From positions 11,201,001-11,265,000 of the forward strand of contig NC_092680.1 of NCBI RefSeq assembly GCF_964355755.1: 64,000 nt of DNA, read 5' to 3'. Positions 46,936-59,186 of this stretch are shown in pieces; positions within the stretch are counted from its first letter, which is position 1, and each line of letters starts with the position of its first letter. Under the pieces are notes generated by a model, which did not search any database, had not been told where the DNA came from, and was given only the letters and a program-made list of their open reading frames with translations. Both the position numbers and the translations under genes were made by a program. The DNA is from Antedon mediterranea. Lineage: Eukaryota > Echinodermata > Crinoidea > Comatulida > Antedonidae.

Positions 46936-49900
46936 TTGTGCACTTTAATGATTTGTGTGAAAAGTTTTACGAAATGCTCAAAATGGTCTAAAACGGTTTC
47001 TAATGTGATTTTAAGCACTTTGATGTTTTTGTGTAACCAAGTTTTTTCGAAAATCACAAAATGGTCTAAAACGTCTCCAAATGCGATTTCAAGCTTTTCT
47101 AAGCACTTTGGTGTTTTTATGTTAACAAGTTTTTTCGAAAATCACAAAATGGTCTAAAACGTCTCCAAATGCGATTTGAGGATATTCTGAGCACTTTGGT
47201 GTTTTTATGTTATAAAGTTTTTTCGAAAATCACAAAATGGTCTAAAACGTCTCCAAATGCGATTTGAAGCTATTCTGTACACTTTGATGTTTTGTGTGAA
47301 AAAGTTTTGTCGAAATGCTCAAAATGGTCTAAAACGTTTTTAAAACGATATTAAGCTATTTTGTGCTCTTTGATGTTTTTGTGTAACCAAGTTTCATCGA
47401 AATCAACAAAATGGTCTAATACGTCTCCAAATGCGATTTGAAGTTTTTCCAAGCACTTTGCTGTTTTTATGTTAACAAGTTTTTTCGAAAATCACAAAAT
47501 GGTCTAAAACGTCTTCAAATGCGATTTGAAGCTATTCTGTACACTTTGATGTTTTGTGTGAAAAAGTTTTGTCGAAATGCTCAAAATGGTCTAAAACGTT
47601 TTTAAATACGATATAAAGCTATTTTGTGATCTTTGATGTTTTTGTGTGAAAAGTTTTATCGAAATGCTCAAAATGGTCTAAAACGGTTTCTAATGCGATT
47701 TGAAGCTATTCTGTACCCTTTGAAGTTTTTTGTGAAAAAGTTTTCTCGAAATGCTCAAAATGGTCTAAAAAGTTTTTATATACCATATTAAGCTATTTTG
47801 TGCACTTTGATGTTTTTTGTGAAAAGTTTTATCGAAATGCTCAAAATGGTCTAAAACGGTTTCTATTGGGATTTTAAGCACTTTGATGATTTTGTGTAAC
47901 CAAGTTTCATCGAAATGTACAAAATGGTCTAAAACGTCTCCAAATGCGATTTGAAGCTATTCTAAGTACTTTTGTGTTTTTATGTTAACAAGTTTTTTTT
48001 TAAATCACAAAATGGTCTAAAACGTCTTCAAATGCGATTTGAAGCTATTCTGTACACTTTGATGTTTTGTGTGAAAAGGTTTTGTCGAAATGCTCAAAAT
48101 GGTCTAAAACGTTTTTAAATACGATATTAAGCTATTTTGTGATCTTTGATGTTTTTGTGTGAAAAGTTTTATCGAAATGCTCAAAATGGTCTAAAACGGT
48201 TTCTATTGTGATTTTAAGCACTTTGATGATTTTGTGTAACCAAGTTTCATCGAAATGTACAAAATGGTCTAAAACGTCTCCAAATGCGATTTGAAGCTAT
48301 TCTAAGTACTTTTGTGTTTTTATGTTAACAAGTTTTTTCGAAAATCACAAAATGGTCTAAAACGTCTTCAAATGCGATTTGAAGCTATTCTGTACACTTT
48401 GATGTTTTGTGTGAAAAAGTTTTGTCGAAATGCTCAAAATGGTCAAAAATGGTTTCTAATGTGATTTTAAGCACAAGCACTTTGGTGTTTTTATGTTAAC
48501 AAGTTTTTTCGAAAATCACAAAATGGTCTAAAACGTCTCCAAATGCGATTTGAAGATATTCTGAGCACTTTGGTGTTTTTATGTTAAAAAGTTTTTTCGA
48601 AAATCACAAAATGGTCTAAAACGTCTCAAAATGCGATTTGAAGCTAATCTGTACACTTTGATGTTTTGTGTGAAAAAGTTTTGTCGAAATGCTCAAAATG
48701 GTCTAAAACGTTTTTAAATACGATATTAAGCTATTTTGTGCTCTTTGATGTTTTTGTGTAACCAAGTTTCATCGAAAATCACAAAATGGTCTAAAACGTC
48801 TTCAAATGCGATTTGAAGCTATTCTGTACACTTTGATGTTTTGTGTGAAAAAGTTTTGTCAAAATGCTCAAAATGGTCTAAAACGTTTTTAAAACGATAT
48901 TAAGCTATTTTGTGCTCTTTGATGTTTTTGTGTAACCAAGTTTCATCGAAAATCACAAAATGGTCTAAAACGTCTCCAAATGCGATTTGAAGCTTTTCTA
49001 AGCACTTTGGTGTTTTTATGTTAACAAGTTTTTTCGAAAATCACGAAATGGTCTAAAATGTCTCCAAATGCGATTTGAAGATATTCTGAGCACTTAGATG
49101 TTTTTGTGTGAAAAGTTTTATCGAAATGCTCAAAATGGTCTAAAACGGTTTCTAATGCGATTTGAAGCTATTCTGTACACTTTGAAGTTTTTTGTGAAAA
49201 AGTTTTCTCGAAATGCTCAAAATGGTCTAAAACGTTTTTATATACCATATTAAGCTATTTTGTGCACTTTTATGTTTTGTGTGAAAAAGTTTTGTCGAAA
49301 TTCTCAAAATGGTCTAAAACGTTTTTAAATACGATATTAAGCTGTTTTGTGCACTTTGATGATTTGTGTGAAAAGTTTTAACGAAATGCTCAAAATGGTC
49401 AAAAACGGTTTCTAATGTGATTTTAAGCACTTTGATGTTTTTGTGTAACCAAGTTTTTTCAAAAATCACAAAATGGTCTAAAACGTCTCCAAATGCGATT
49501 TGAAGCTTTTCTAAGCACTTTGGTGTTTTTATGTTTACAAGTTTTTTCGAAAATCACAAAATGGTCTAAAACGTCTCCAAATGCGATTTGAAGCTATTCT
49601 GTACACTTTGATGTTTTGTGTGAAAAAGTTTTGTCGAAATGCTCAAAATGGTCTAAAACATTTTTAAATACGATATTAAGCTATTTTGTGATCTTTGATG
49701 TTTTTGTGTGAAAAGTTTTATCGAAATGCTCAAAATGGTCTAAAACGGTTTCTATTGTGATTTTAAGCACTTTGATGATTTTGTGTAACCAAGTTTTATC
49801 GAAATGTACAAAATGGTCTAAAACGTCTCCAAATGCGATTTGAAGCTATTCTAAGTACTTTTGTGTTTTTATGTTAACAAGTTTTTTCGAAAATCACAAA

Positions 49901-50463
49901 ATGGTCTAAAACGTCTTCAAATGCGATTTGAAGCTATTCTGTACACTTTGATGTTTTGTGTGAAAAAGTTTTGTCAAAATGCTCAAAATGGTCTAAAACG
50001 TTTTTAAAACGATATTAAGCTATTTTGTGCTCTTTGATGTTTTTGTGTAACCAAGTTTCATCGAAAATCACAACATGGTATAAAACGTCTCCAAATGCGA
50101 TTTGAAGCTTTTCTAAGCACTTTGGTGTTTTTATGTTAACAAGTTTTTTCGAAAATCACAAAATGGTCTAAAACGTCTCCAAATGCGATTTGAAGCTTTT
50201 CTAAGCACTTTGGTGTTTTTTTGTTAACAAGTTTTTTCAAAAATCTTGAAATGGTCTAAAATGTCTCCAAATGCGATTTGAAGATATTCTGAGCACTTTG
50301 GTGTTTTTATGTTAAAAAGTTTTTTCGAAAATCACAAAATGGTCTAAAACGTCTCCAAATGCGATTTGAAGCTCTTCTGTACACGTTGATGTTTTGTGTG
50401 AAAAAGATTTGTCGATATGCTCAAAATGGTCTAAAACGTTTTTAAATACGATATTAAGCTGTT
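46936..50463. repeat. Mid-level segment, 3,528 bp (L2, first)
   Basis: Counterpart of 5257-8784 and 18485-21924. It keeps the monomer lost from L1, restoring the 3,528-bp length, and has the 84-bp hybrid monomer at 48435. Confidence 0.82.
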
Positions 50464-53272
50464 TTGTGCACTTTAATGATTTGTGTGAAAAGTTTTACGA
50501 AATGCTCAAAATGGTCTAAAACGGTTTCTAATGTGATTTTAAGCACTTTGATGTTTTTGTGTAACCAAGTTTTTTCGAAAATCACAAAATGGTCTAAAAC
50601 GTCTCCAAATGCGATTTCAAGCTTTTCTAAGCACTTTGGTGTTTTTATGTTAACAAGTTTTTTCGAAAATCACAAAATGGTCTAAAACGTCTCCAAATGC
50701 GATTTGAGGATATTCTGAGCACTTTGGTGTTTTTATGTTATAAAGTTTTTTCGAAAATCACAAAATGGTCTAAAACGTCTCCAAATGCGACTTGAAGCTA
50801 TTCTGTACACTTTGATGTTTTGTGTGAAAAAGTTTTGTCGAAATGCTCAAAATGGTCTAAAACGTTTTTAAAACGATATTAAGCTATTTTGTGCTCTTTG
50901 ATGTTTTTGTGTAACCAAGTTTCATCGAAATCAACAAAATGGTCTAATACGTCTCCAAATGCGATTTGAAGTTTTTCCAAGCACTTTGCTGTTTTTATGT
51001 TAACAAGTTTTTTCGAAAATCACAAAATGGTCTAAAACGTCTTCAAATGCGATTTGAAGCTATTCTGTACACTTTGATGTTTTGTGTGAAAAAGTTTTGT
51101 CGAAATGCTCAAAATGGTCTAAAACGTTTTTAAATACGATATAAAGCTATTTTGTGATCTTTGATGTTTTTGTGTGAAAAGTTTTATCGAAATGCTCAAA
51201 ATGGTCTAAAACGGTTTCTAATGCGATTTGAAGCTATTCTGTACCCTTTGAAGTTTTTTGTGAAAAAGTTTTCTCGAAATGCTCAAAATGGTCTAAAAAG
51301 TTTTTATATACCATATTAAGCTATTTTGTGCACTTTGATGTTTTTTGTGAAAAGTTTTATCGAAATGCTCAAAATGGTCTAAAACGGTTTCTATTGGGAT
51401 TTTAAGCACTTTGATGATTTTGTGTAACCAAGTTTCATCGAAATGTACAAAATGGTCTAAAACGTCTCCAAATGCGATTTGAAGCTATTCTAAGTACTTT
51501 TGTGTTTTTATGTTAACAAGTTTTTTCGAAAATCACAAAATGGTCTAAAACGTCTTCAAATGCGATTTGAAGCTATTCTGTAACACTTTTATGTTTTGTG
51601 TGAAAAAGTTTTGTCGAAATTCTCAAAATGGTCTAAAACGTTTTTAAATACGATATTAAGCTGTTTTGTGCACTTTGATGATTTGTGTGAAAAGTTTTAA
51701 CGAAATGCTCAAAATGGTCAAAAACGGTTTCTAATGTGATTTTAAGCACTTTGATGTTTTTGTGTAACCAAGTTTTTTCAAAAATCACAAAATGGTCTAA
51801 AACGTCTCCAAATGCGATTTGAAGCTTTTCTAAGCACTTTGGTGTTTTTATGTTAACAAGTTTTTTCGAAAATCACAAAATGGTCTAAAACGTCTCCAAA
51901 TGCGATTTGAAGATATTCTGAGCACTTTGGTTTTTTTATGTTAAAAAGTTTTTTCGAAAATCACAAAATAGTCTAAAACGTCTCCAAATGCGATTTGAAG
52001 CTATTCTGTACACTTTGATGTTTTGTGTGAAAAAGTTTTGTCGAAATGCTCAAAATGGTCTAAAACGTTTTTAAAATGATATTAAGCTATTTTGTGCTCT
52101 TTGATGTTTTTGTGTAACCAAGTTTCATCGAAAATCACAAAAAGGTCTAAAACGTCTCAAAATGCGATTTGAAGCTTTTCTAAGCACTTTGGTGTTTTTA
52201 TGTTAACAAGTTTTTTCGAAAATCACGAAATGGTCTAAAATGTCTCCAAATGCGATTTGAAGATATTCTGAGCACTTTGGTGTTTTTATGTTAAAAAGTT
52301 TTATCGAAAATCACAAAATGGTCTAAAACGTCTCCAAATGCGATTTGAAGCTCTTCTGTACACTTTGATGTTTTGTGTGAAAAAGTTTTGTCGAAATGCT
52401 CAAAATGGTCTAAAACGTTTTTAAATACGATATTAAGCTGTTTTGTGCACTTTGATGATTTGTGTGAAAAGTTTTAACGAAATGCTCAAAATGGTCTAAA
52501 ACGGTTTCTAATGTGATTTTAAGCACTTTGATGTTTTTGTGTAACCAAGTTTTATCGAAAATCACAAAATAGTCTAAAACGTCTCCAAATGCGATTTGAA
52601 GCTTTTCTAAGCACTTTGGTGTTTTTATGTTAACAAGTTTTTTCGAAAATCACAAAATGGTCTAAAACGACTCCAAATGCGATTTGAAGCTATTCTGTAC
52701 ACTTTGATGTTTTGTGTGAAAAAGTTTTGTCGAAATGCTCAAAATGGTCTAAAACATTTTTAAATACGATATTAAGCTATTTTGTGATCTTTGATGTTTT
52801 TGTGTGAAAAGTTTTATCCAAATGCTCAAAATGGTCTAAAACGGTTTCTATTGTGATTTTAAGCACTTTGATGATTTTGTGTAACCAAGTTTCATCGAAA
52901 TGTACAAAATGGTCTAAAACGTCTCCAAATGCGATTTGAAGCTATTCTAAGTACTTTTGTGTTTTTATGTTAACAAGTTTTTTCGAAAATCACAAAATGG
53001 TCTAAAACGTCTTCAAATGCGATTTGAAGCTATTCTGTACACTTTGATGTTTTGTGTGAAAAAGTTTTGTCAAAATGCTCAAAATGGTCTAAAACGTTTT
53101 TAAAACGATATTTAGCTATTTTGTGCTCTTTGATGTTTTTGTGTAACCAAGTTTCATCGAAAATCACAACATGGTCTAAAACGTCTCCAAATGCGATTTG
53201 AAGCTTTTCTAAGCACTTTGGTGTTTTTATGTTAACAAGTTTTTTCGAAAATCACAAAATGGTCTAAAACGT
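50464..53272. repeat. Mid-level segment (L2, second) up to the L-specific tail
   Basis: Follows 21925-24733 at offset 28,539, including the L-diagnostic C at 50791. The 'gaaatacacaac' change of L1 is absent here, so that change arose in L1 alone. Confidence 0.8.
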
Positions 53273-53450
53273 CTCCAAATGCGATTTGAAGCTATTCTAA
53301 GTACTTTTGTGTTTTTATGTTAACAAGTTTTTTCGAAAATCACAAAATGGTCTAAAACGTCTCCAAATGCGATTTAAAGCTCTTCTGTACACTTTGATGT
53401 TTTGTGTGAAAAAGTTTTGTCGAAATGCTCAAAATGGTCTAAAACGTTTT

Positions 53451-56033
53451 CAAATACGATATTGAGCTGTTTTGTGCACTTTGATGATTTGTGTGAAAAG
53501 TTTTAACGAAATGCTCAAAATGGTCTAAAACGGTTTCTAATGTGATTTTAAGCACTTTGGTGTTTTTATGTTAACAAGTTTTTTTCGAAAATCACAAAAT
53601 GGTCTAAAACGTCTCCAAATGCGATTTGAGGATATTCTGAGAACTTTGGTGTTTTTTTGTTAAAAAGTTTTTTCGAAAATCACAAAATGGTCTAAAACGT
53701 CTCCAAATGCGATTTGAAGCTATTCTGTACACTTTGATGTTTTGTGTGAAAAAGTTTTGTCGAAATGCTCAAAATGGTCTAAAACGTTTTTAAATACGAT
53801 ATTAAGCTATTTTGTGATCTTTGATGTTTTTGTGTGAAAAGTTTTATCGAAATGCTCAAAATGGTCTAAAACGTTTTTAAAACGATATTAAGCTATTTTG
53901 TGCTCTTTGATGTTTTTGTGTAACCAAGTTTCATCGAAAATCACAAAATGGTCTAAAACGTCGCCAAATGCGATTTGAAGCTTTTCTAAGCACTTTGGTG
54001 TTTTTATGTTAACAAGTTTTTTCGAAAATCACAAAATGGTCTAAAACGTCTCCAAATGCGATTTGAAGATATTCTGAGCACTTTGGTGTTTTTATGTTAA
54101 AAAGTTTTTTCGAAAATCACAAAATAGTCTAAAACGTCTCCAAATGCGATTTGAAGCTATTCTGTACACTTTGATGTTTTGTGTGAAAAAGTTTTGTCGA
54201 AATGCTCAAAATGGTCTAAAACGTTTTTAAAACGATATTAAGCTATTTTGTGCTCTTTGATGTTTTTGTGTAACCAAGTTTCATCGAAAATCACAAAAAG
54301 GTCTAAAACGTCTCAAAATGCGATTTGAAGCTTTTCTAAGCACTTTGGTGTTTTTATGTTAACAAGTTTTTTCGAAAATCACGAAATGGTCTAAAATGTC
54401 TCCAAATGCGATTTGAAGATATTCTGAGCACTAAGGTGTTTTTATGTTAAAAAGTTTTATCGAAAATCACAAAATGGTCTAAAACGTCTCCAAATGCGAT
54501 TTGAAGCTCTTCTGTACACTTTGATGTTTTGTGTGAAAAAGTTTTGTCGAAATGCTCAAAATGGTCTAAAACGTTTTTAAATACGATATTAAGCTGTTTT
54601 GTGCACTTTGATGATTTGTGTGAAAAGTTTTAACGAAATGCTCAAAATGGTCTAAAACGGTTTCTAATGTGATTTTAAGCACTTTGATGTTTTTGTGTAA
54701 CCAAGTTTTATCGAAAATCACAAAATAGTCTAAAACGTCTCCAAATGCGATTTGAAGCTTTTCTAAGCACTTTGGTGTTTTTATGTTAACAAGTTTTTTC
54801 GAAAATCACAAAATGGTCTAAAACGTCTCCAAATGCGATTTGAGGATATTCTGAGCACTTTGGTGTTTTTTTGTTAAAAAGTTTTTTCGAAAATCACAAA
54901 ATGGTCTAAAACGACTCCAAATGCGATTTGAAGCTATTCTGTACACTTTGATGTTTTGTGTGAAAAAGTTTTGTCGAAATGCTCAAAATGGTCTAAAACA
55001 TTTTTAAATACGATATTAAGCTATTTTGTGATCTTTGATGTTTTTGTGTGAAAAGTTTTATCCAAATGCTCAAAATGGTCTAAAACGGTTTCTATTGTGA
55101 TTTTAAGCACTTTGATGATTTTGTGTAACCAAGTTTCATCGAAATGTACAAAATGGTCTAAAACGTCTCCAAATGCGATTTGAAGCTATTCTAAGTACTT
55201 TTGTGTTTTTATGTTAAAAAGTTTTTTCGAAAATCACAAAATGGTCTAAAACGTCTTCAAATGCGATTTGAAGCTATTCTGTACACTTTGATGTTTTGTG
55301 TGAAAAAGTTTTGTCAAAATGCTCAAAATGGTCTAAAACGTTTTTAAAACGATATTTAGCTATTTTGTGCTCTTTGATGTTTTTGTGTAACCAAGTTTCA
55401 TCGAAAATCACAACATGGTCTAAAACGTCTCCAAATGCGATTTGAAGCTTTTCTAAGCACTTTTGTGTTTTTATGTTAACAAGTTTTTTCGAAAATCACA
55501 AAATGGTCTAAAACGTCTCCAAATGCGATTTGAAGCTCTTCTGTACACTTTGATGTTTTGTTTGAAAAAGTTTTGTCGAAATTCTCAAAATGGTCTAAAA
55601 CGTTTTTAAATACGATATTAAGCTGTTTTGTGCACTTTGATGATTTGTGTGAAAAGTTTTAACGAAATGCTCAAAATGGTCTAAAACGGTTTCTAATGTG
55701 ATTTTAAGCACTTTGATGTTTTTGTGTAACCAAGTTTTTTCGAAAATCACAAAATAGTCTAAAACGTCTCCAAATGCGATTTGAAGCTTTTCTAAGCACT
55801 TTGGTGTTTTTATGTTAACAAGTTTTTTCGAAAATCACAAAATGGTCTAAAACGTCTCCAAATGCGATTTGAAGCTATTCTAAGTACTTTTGTGTTTTTA
55901 TGTTAACAAGTTTTTTCGAAAATCACAAAATGGTCTAAAACGTCTCCAAATGCGATTTAAAGCTCTTCTGTACACTTTGATGTTTTGTGTGAAAAAGTTT
56001 TGTCGAAATGCTCAAAATGGTCTAAAACGTTTT
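53451..56033. repeat. 2,583-bp rearranged unit in the L2 tail
   Basis: The 'gttttcaaatacg' marker recurs at 53451 and 56034. The start matches the 1,126-bp unit of L1, including 'cgtcgccaaatg' at 53962. From about 54.1 kb it then takes up the marker series of the preceding mid-level segment a second time: cacaaaaaggtc near 54296, aaacgactcc near 54912, ttatccaaatgc near 55062, gatatttagc near 55353, cacaacatgg near 55411. One extra monomer (about 54,841-54,928) separates it from the first series. It is a mosaic made by out-of-register exchange. Confidence 0.82.
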
Positions 56034-57159
56034 CAAATACGATATTAAGCTGTTTTGTGCACTTTGATGATTTGTGTGAAAAGTTTTAACGAAATGCTCA
56101 AAATGGTCTAAAACGGTTTCTAATGTGATTTTAAGCACTTTGGTGTTTTTATGTTAACAAGTTTTTTCGAAAATCACAAAATGGTCTAAAACGTCTCCAA
56201 ATGCGATTTGAGGATATTCTGAGAACTTTGGTGTTTTTTTGTTAAAAAGTTTTTTCGAAAATCACAAAATGGTCTAAAACGTCTCCAAATGCGATTTGAA
56301 GCTATTCTGTACACTTTGATGTTTTGTGTGAAAAAGTTTTGTCGAAATGCTCAAAATGGTCTAAAACGTTTTTAAATACGATATTAAGCTATTTTGTGAT
56401 CTTTGATGTTTTTGTGTGAAAAGTTTTATCGAAATGCTCAAAATGGTCTAAAACGTTTTTAAAACGATATTAAGCTATTTTGTGCTCTTTGATGTTTTTG
56501 TGTAACCAAGTTTCATCGAAAATCACAAAATGGTCTAAAACGTCGCCAAATGCGATTTGAAGCTTTTCTAAGCACTTTGGTGTTTTTATGTTAACAAGTT
56601 TTTTCGAAAATCACAAAATGGTCTAAAACGTCTCCAAATGCAATTTGAAGATATTCTGAGCTCTTTGGTGTTTTTATGTTAAAAAGTTTTTTCGAAAATC
56701 ACAAAATAGTCTAAAACGTCTCCAAATGCGATTTGAAGCTATTCTGTACACTTTGATGTTTTGTGTGAAAAAGTTTTGTCGAAATGCTCAAAATGGTCTA
56801 AAACGTTTTTAAAACGATATTAAGCTATTTTGTGCTCTTTGATGTTTTTGTGTAACCAAGTTTCATCGAAAATCACAAAATGGTCTAAAACGTCTCAAAA
56901 TGCGATTTGAAGCTTTTCTAAGCACTTTGGTGTTTTTATGTTAACAAGTTTTTTCGAAAATCACGAAATGGTCTAAAATGTCTCCAAATGCGATTTGAAG
57001 ATATTCTGAGCACTTTGGGGTTTTTATGTTAAAAAGTTTTTTCGAAAATCACAAAATGGTCTAAAACGTCTCCAAATGCGATTTGAAGCTCTTCTGTACA
57101 CTTTGATGTTTTGTGTGAAAAAGTTTTGTCGAAATGCTCAAAATGGTCTAAAACGTTTT
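56034..57159. repeat. Single 1,126-bp unit in the L2 tail
   Basis: Same marker set as 25165-26290 and 26291-27416: 'cgtcgccaaatg' at 56544, 'gcaatttgaag' near 56641, 'gagctctttgg' near 56659, 'gcactttgggg' near 57010. It is present once here and twice in L1, a copy-number difference between two neighbouring top-level repeats. Confidence 0.85.
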
Positions 57160-59186
57160 TAAATACGATATTAAGCTGTTTTGTGCACTTTGATGATTTG
57201 TGTGAAAAGTTTTAACGAAATGCTCAAAATGGTCTAAAACGGTTTCTAATGTGATTTTAAGCACTTTGATGTTTTTGTGTAACCAAGTTTTTTCGAAAAT
57301 CACAAAATAGTCTAAAACGTCTCCAAATGCGATTTGAAGCTTTTCTAAGCACTTTGGTGTTTTTATGTTAACAAGTTTTTTCGAAAATCACAAAATGGTC
57401 TAAAACGTCTCCAAATGCGATTTGAGGATATTCTGAGCACTTTGGTGTTTTTTTGTTAAAAAGTTTGTTCGAAAATCACAAAATGGTCTAAAACGTCTCC
57501 AAATGCGATTTGAAGCTATTCTGTACACTTTGATGTTTTGTGTGAAAAAGTTTTGTCGAAATGCTCAAAATGGTCTAAAACGTTTTTAAATACGATATTA
57601 AGCTATTTTGTGATCTTTGATGTTTTTGTGTGAAAAGTTTTATCGAAATGCTCAAAATGGTCTAAAACGGTTTCTATTGTGATTTTAAGCACTTTGATGA
57701 TTTTGTGTAACCAAGTTTCATCGAAATGTACAAAATGGTCTAAAACGTCTCCAAATGCGATTTGAAGCTATTCTAAGTACTTTTGTGTTTTTATGTTAAC
57801 AAGTTTTTTCGAAAATCACAAAATCGTCTAAAACGTCTTCAAATGCGATTTGAAGCTATTCTGTACATTTTGATGTTTTGTGTGAAAAAGTTTTGTCAAA
57901 ATGCTCAAAATGGTCTAAAACGTTTTTAAAACGATATTAAGCTATTTTGTGCTTTTTGATGTTTTTGTGTAACCAAGTTTCATCGAAAATCACAAAATGG
58001 TCTAAAACGTCTCCAAATGCGATTTGAAGCTTTTCTAAGCACTTTGGTGTTTTTATGTTAACAAGTTTTTTCGAAAATCACAAAATGGTCTAAAACGTCT
58101 CCAAATGCAATTTGAAGCTCTTCTGTACACTTTGATGTTTTGTTTGAAAAAGTTTTGTCGAAATTCTCAAAATGGTCTAAAACGTTTTTAAATACGATAT
58201 TAAGCTGTTTTGTGCACTTTGACGATTTGTGTGAAAAGTTTTAACGAAATGCTCAAAATGGTCTAAAACGGTTTCTAATGTGATTTTAAGCACTTTGATG
58301 TTTTTGTGTAACCAAGTTTTATCGAAAATCACAAAATAGTCTAAAACGTCTCCAAATGCGATTTGAAGCTTTTCTAAGCACTTTGGTGTTTTTATGTTAA
58401 CAAGTTTTTTCGAAAATCACAAAATGGTCTAAAACGTCTCCAAATGCGATTTGAAGCTATTCTAAGTACTTTTGTGTTTTTATGTTAACAAGTTTTTTCG
58501 AAAATCACAAAATGGTCTAAAACGTCTTCAAATGCGATTTGAAGCTATTCTGTACACTTTGATGTTTTGTGTGAAAAAGTTTTGTCAAAATGCTCAAAAT
58601 GGTCTAAAACGTTTTTAAAACGATATTAAGCTATTTTGTGCTCTTTGATGTTTTTGTGTAACCAAGTTTCATCGAAAATCACAAAATGGTCTAAAACGTC
58701 TCCAAATGCGATTTGAAGCTTTTCTAAGCACTTTGGTGTTTTTATGTTAACAAGTTTTTTCGAAAATCACAAAATGGTCTAAATCGTCTCCAAATGCGAT
58801 TTGAAGCTCTTCTGTACACTTTGATGTTTTGTTTGAAAAAGTTTTGTCGAAATTCTCAAAATGGTCTAAAACGTTTTTAAATACGATATTAAGCTGTTTT
58901 GTGCACTTTGATGATTTGTGTGAAAAGTTTTAACGAAATGCTCAAAATGGTCTAAAACGGTTTCTAATGTGATTTTAAGCACTTTGATGTTTTTGTGTAA
59001 CCAAGTTTTTTCGAAAATCACAAAATAGTCTAAAACGTCTCCAAATGCGATTTGAAGCTTTTCTAAGCACTTTGGTGTTTTTATGTTAACAAGTTTTTTC
59101 GAAAATCACAAAATGGTCGAAAACGTCTCAAAATGCGATTTGAGGATATTCTGAGCACTTTGGTGTTTTTATGTTAAAAAGTTTTT
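57160..59186. repeat. L-tail connecting segment into block S3
   Basis: Copy of 27417-29443 at offset 29,743, with the same marker variants: aagtttgttcg near 57463, aaatcgtctaaaacg near 57822, gacgatttg C at 58223, ctaaatcgtctcc near 58782, ggtcgaaaacg near 59116. Confidence 0.82.

Larger units (their letters stand above)
41680..58106. repeat. Long-type block L2 (16,427 bp)
   Basis: Head restarts the window-start sequence with the 'ttctag' variant near 41770. Landmarks fall at 45540, 46936 and 50464. It lacks both 88-bp losses seen in L1. Its tail is longer than that of L1 because a 2,583-bp unit (53451-56033) stands where L1 has 253 + 1,126 bp. The C at 50791 is shared with L1 only. The final part, from 57160, matches L1 from 27417 at offset 29,743. 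Confidence 0.87.
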
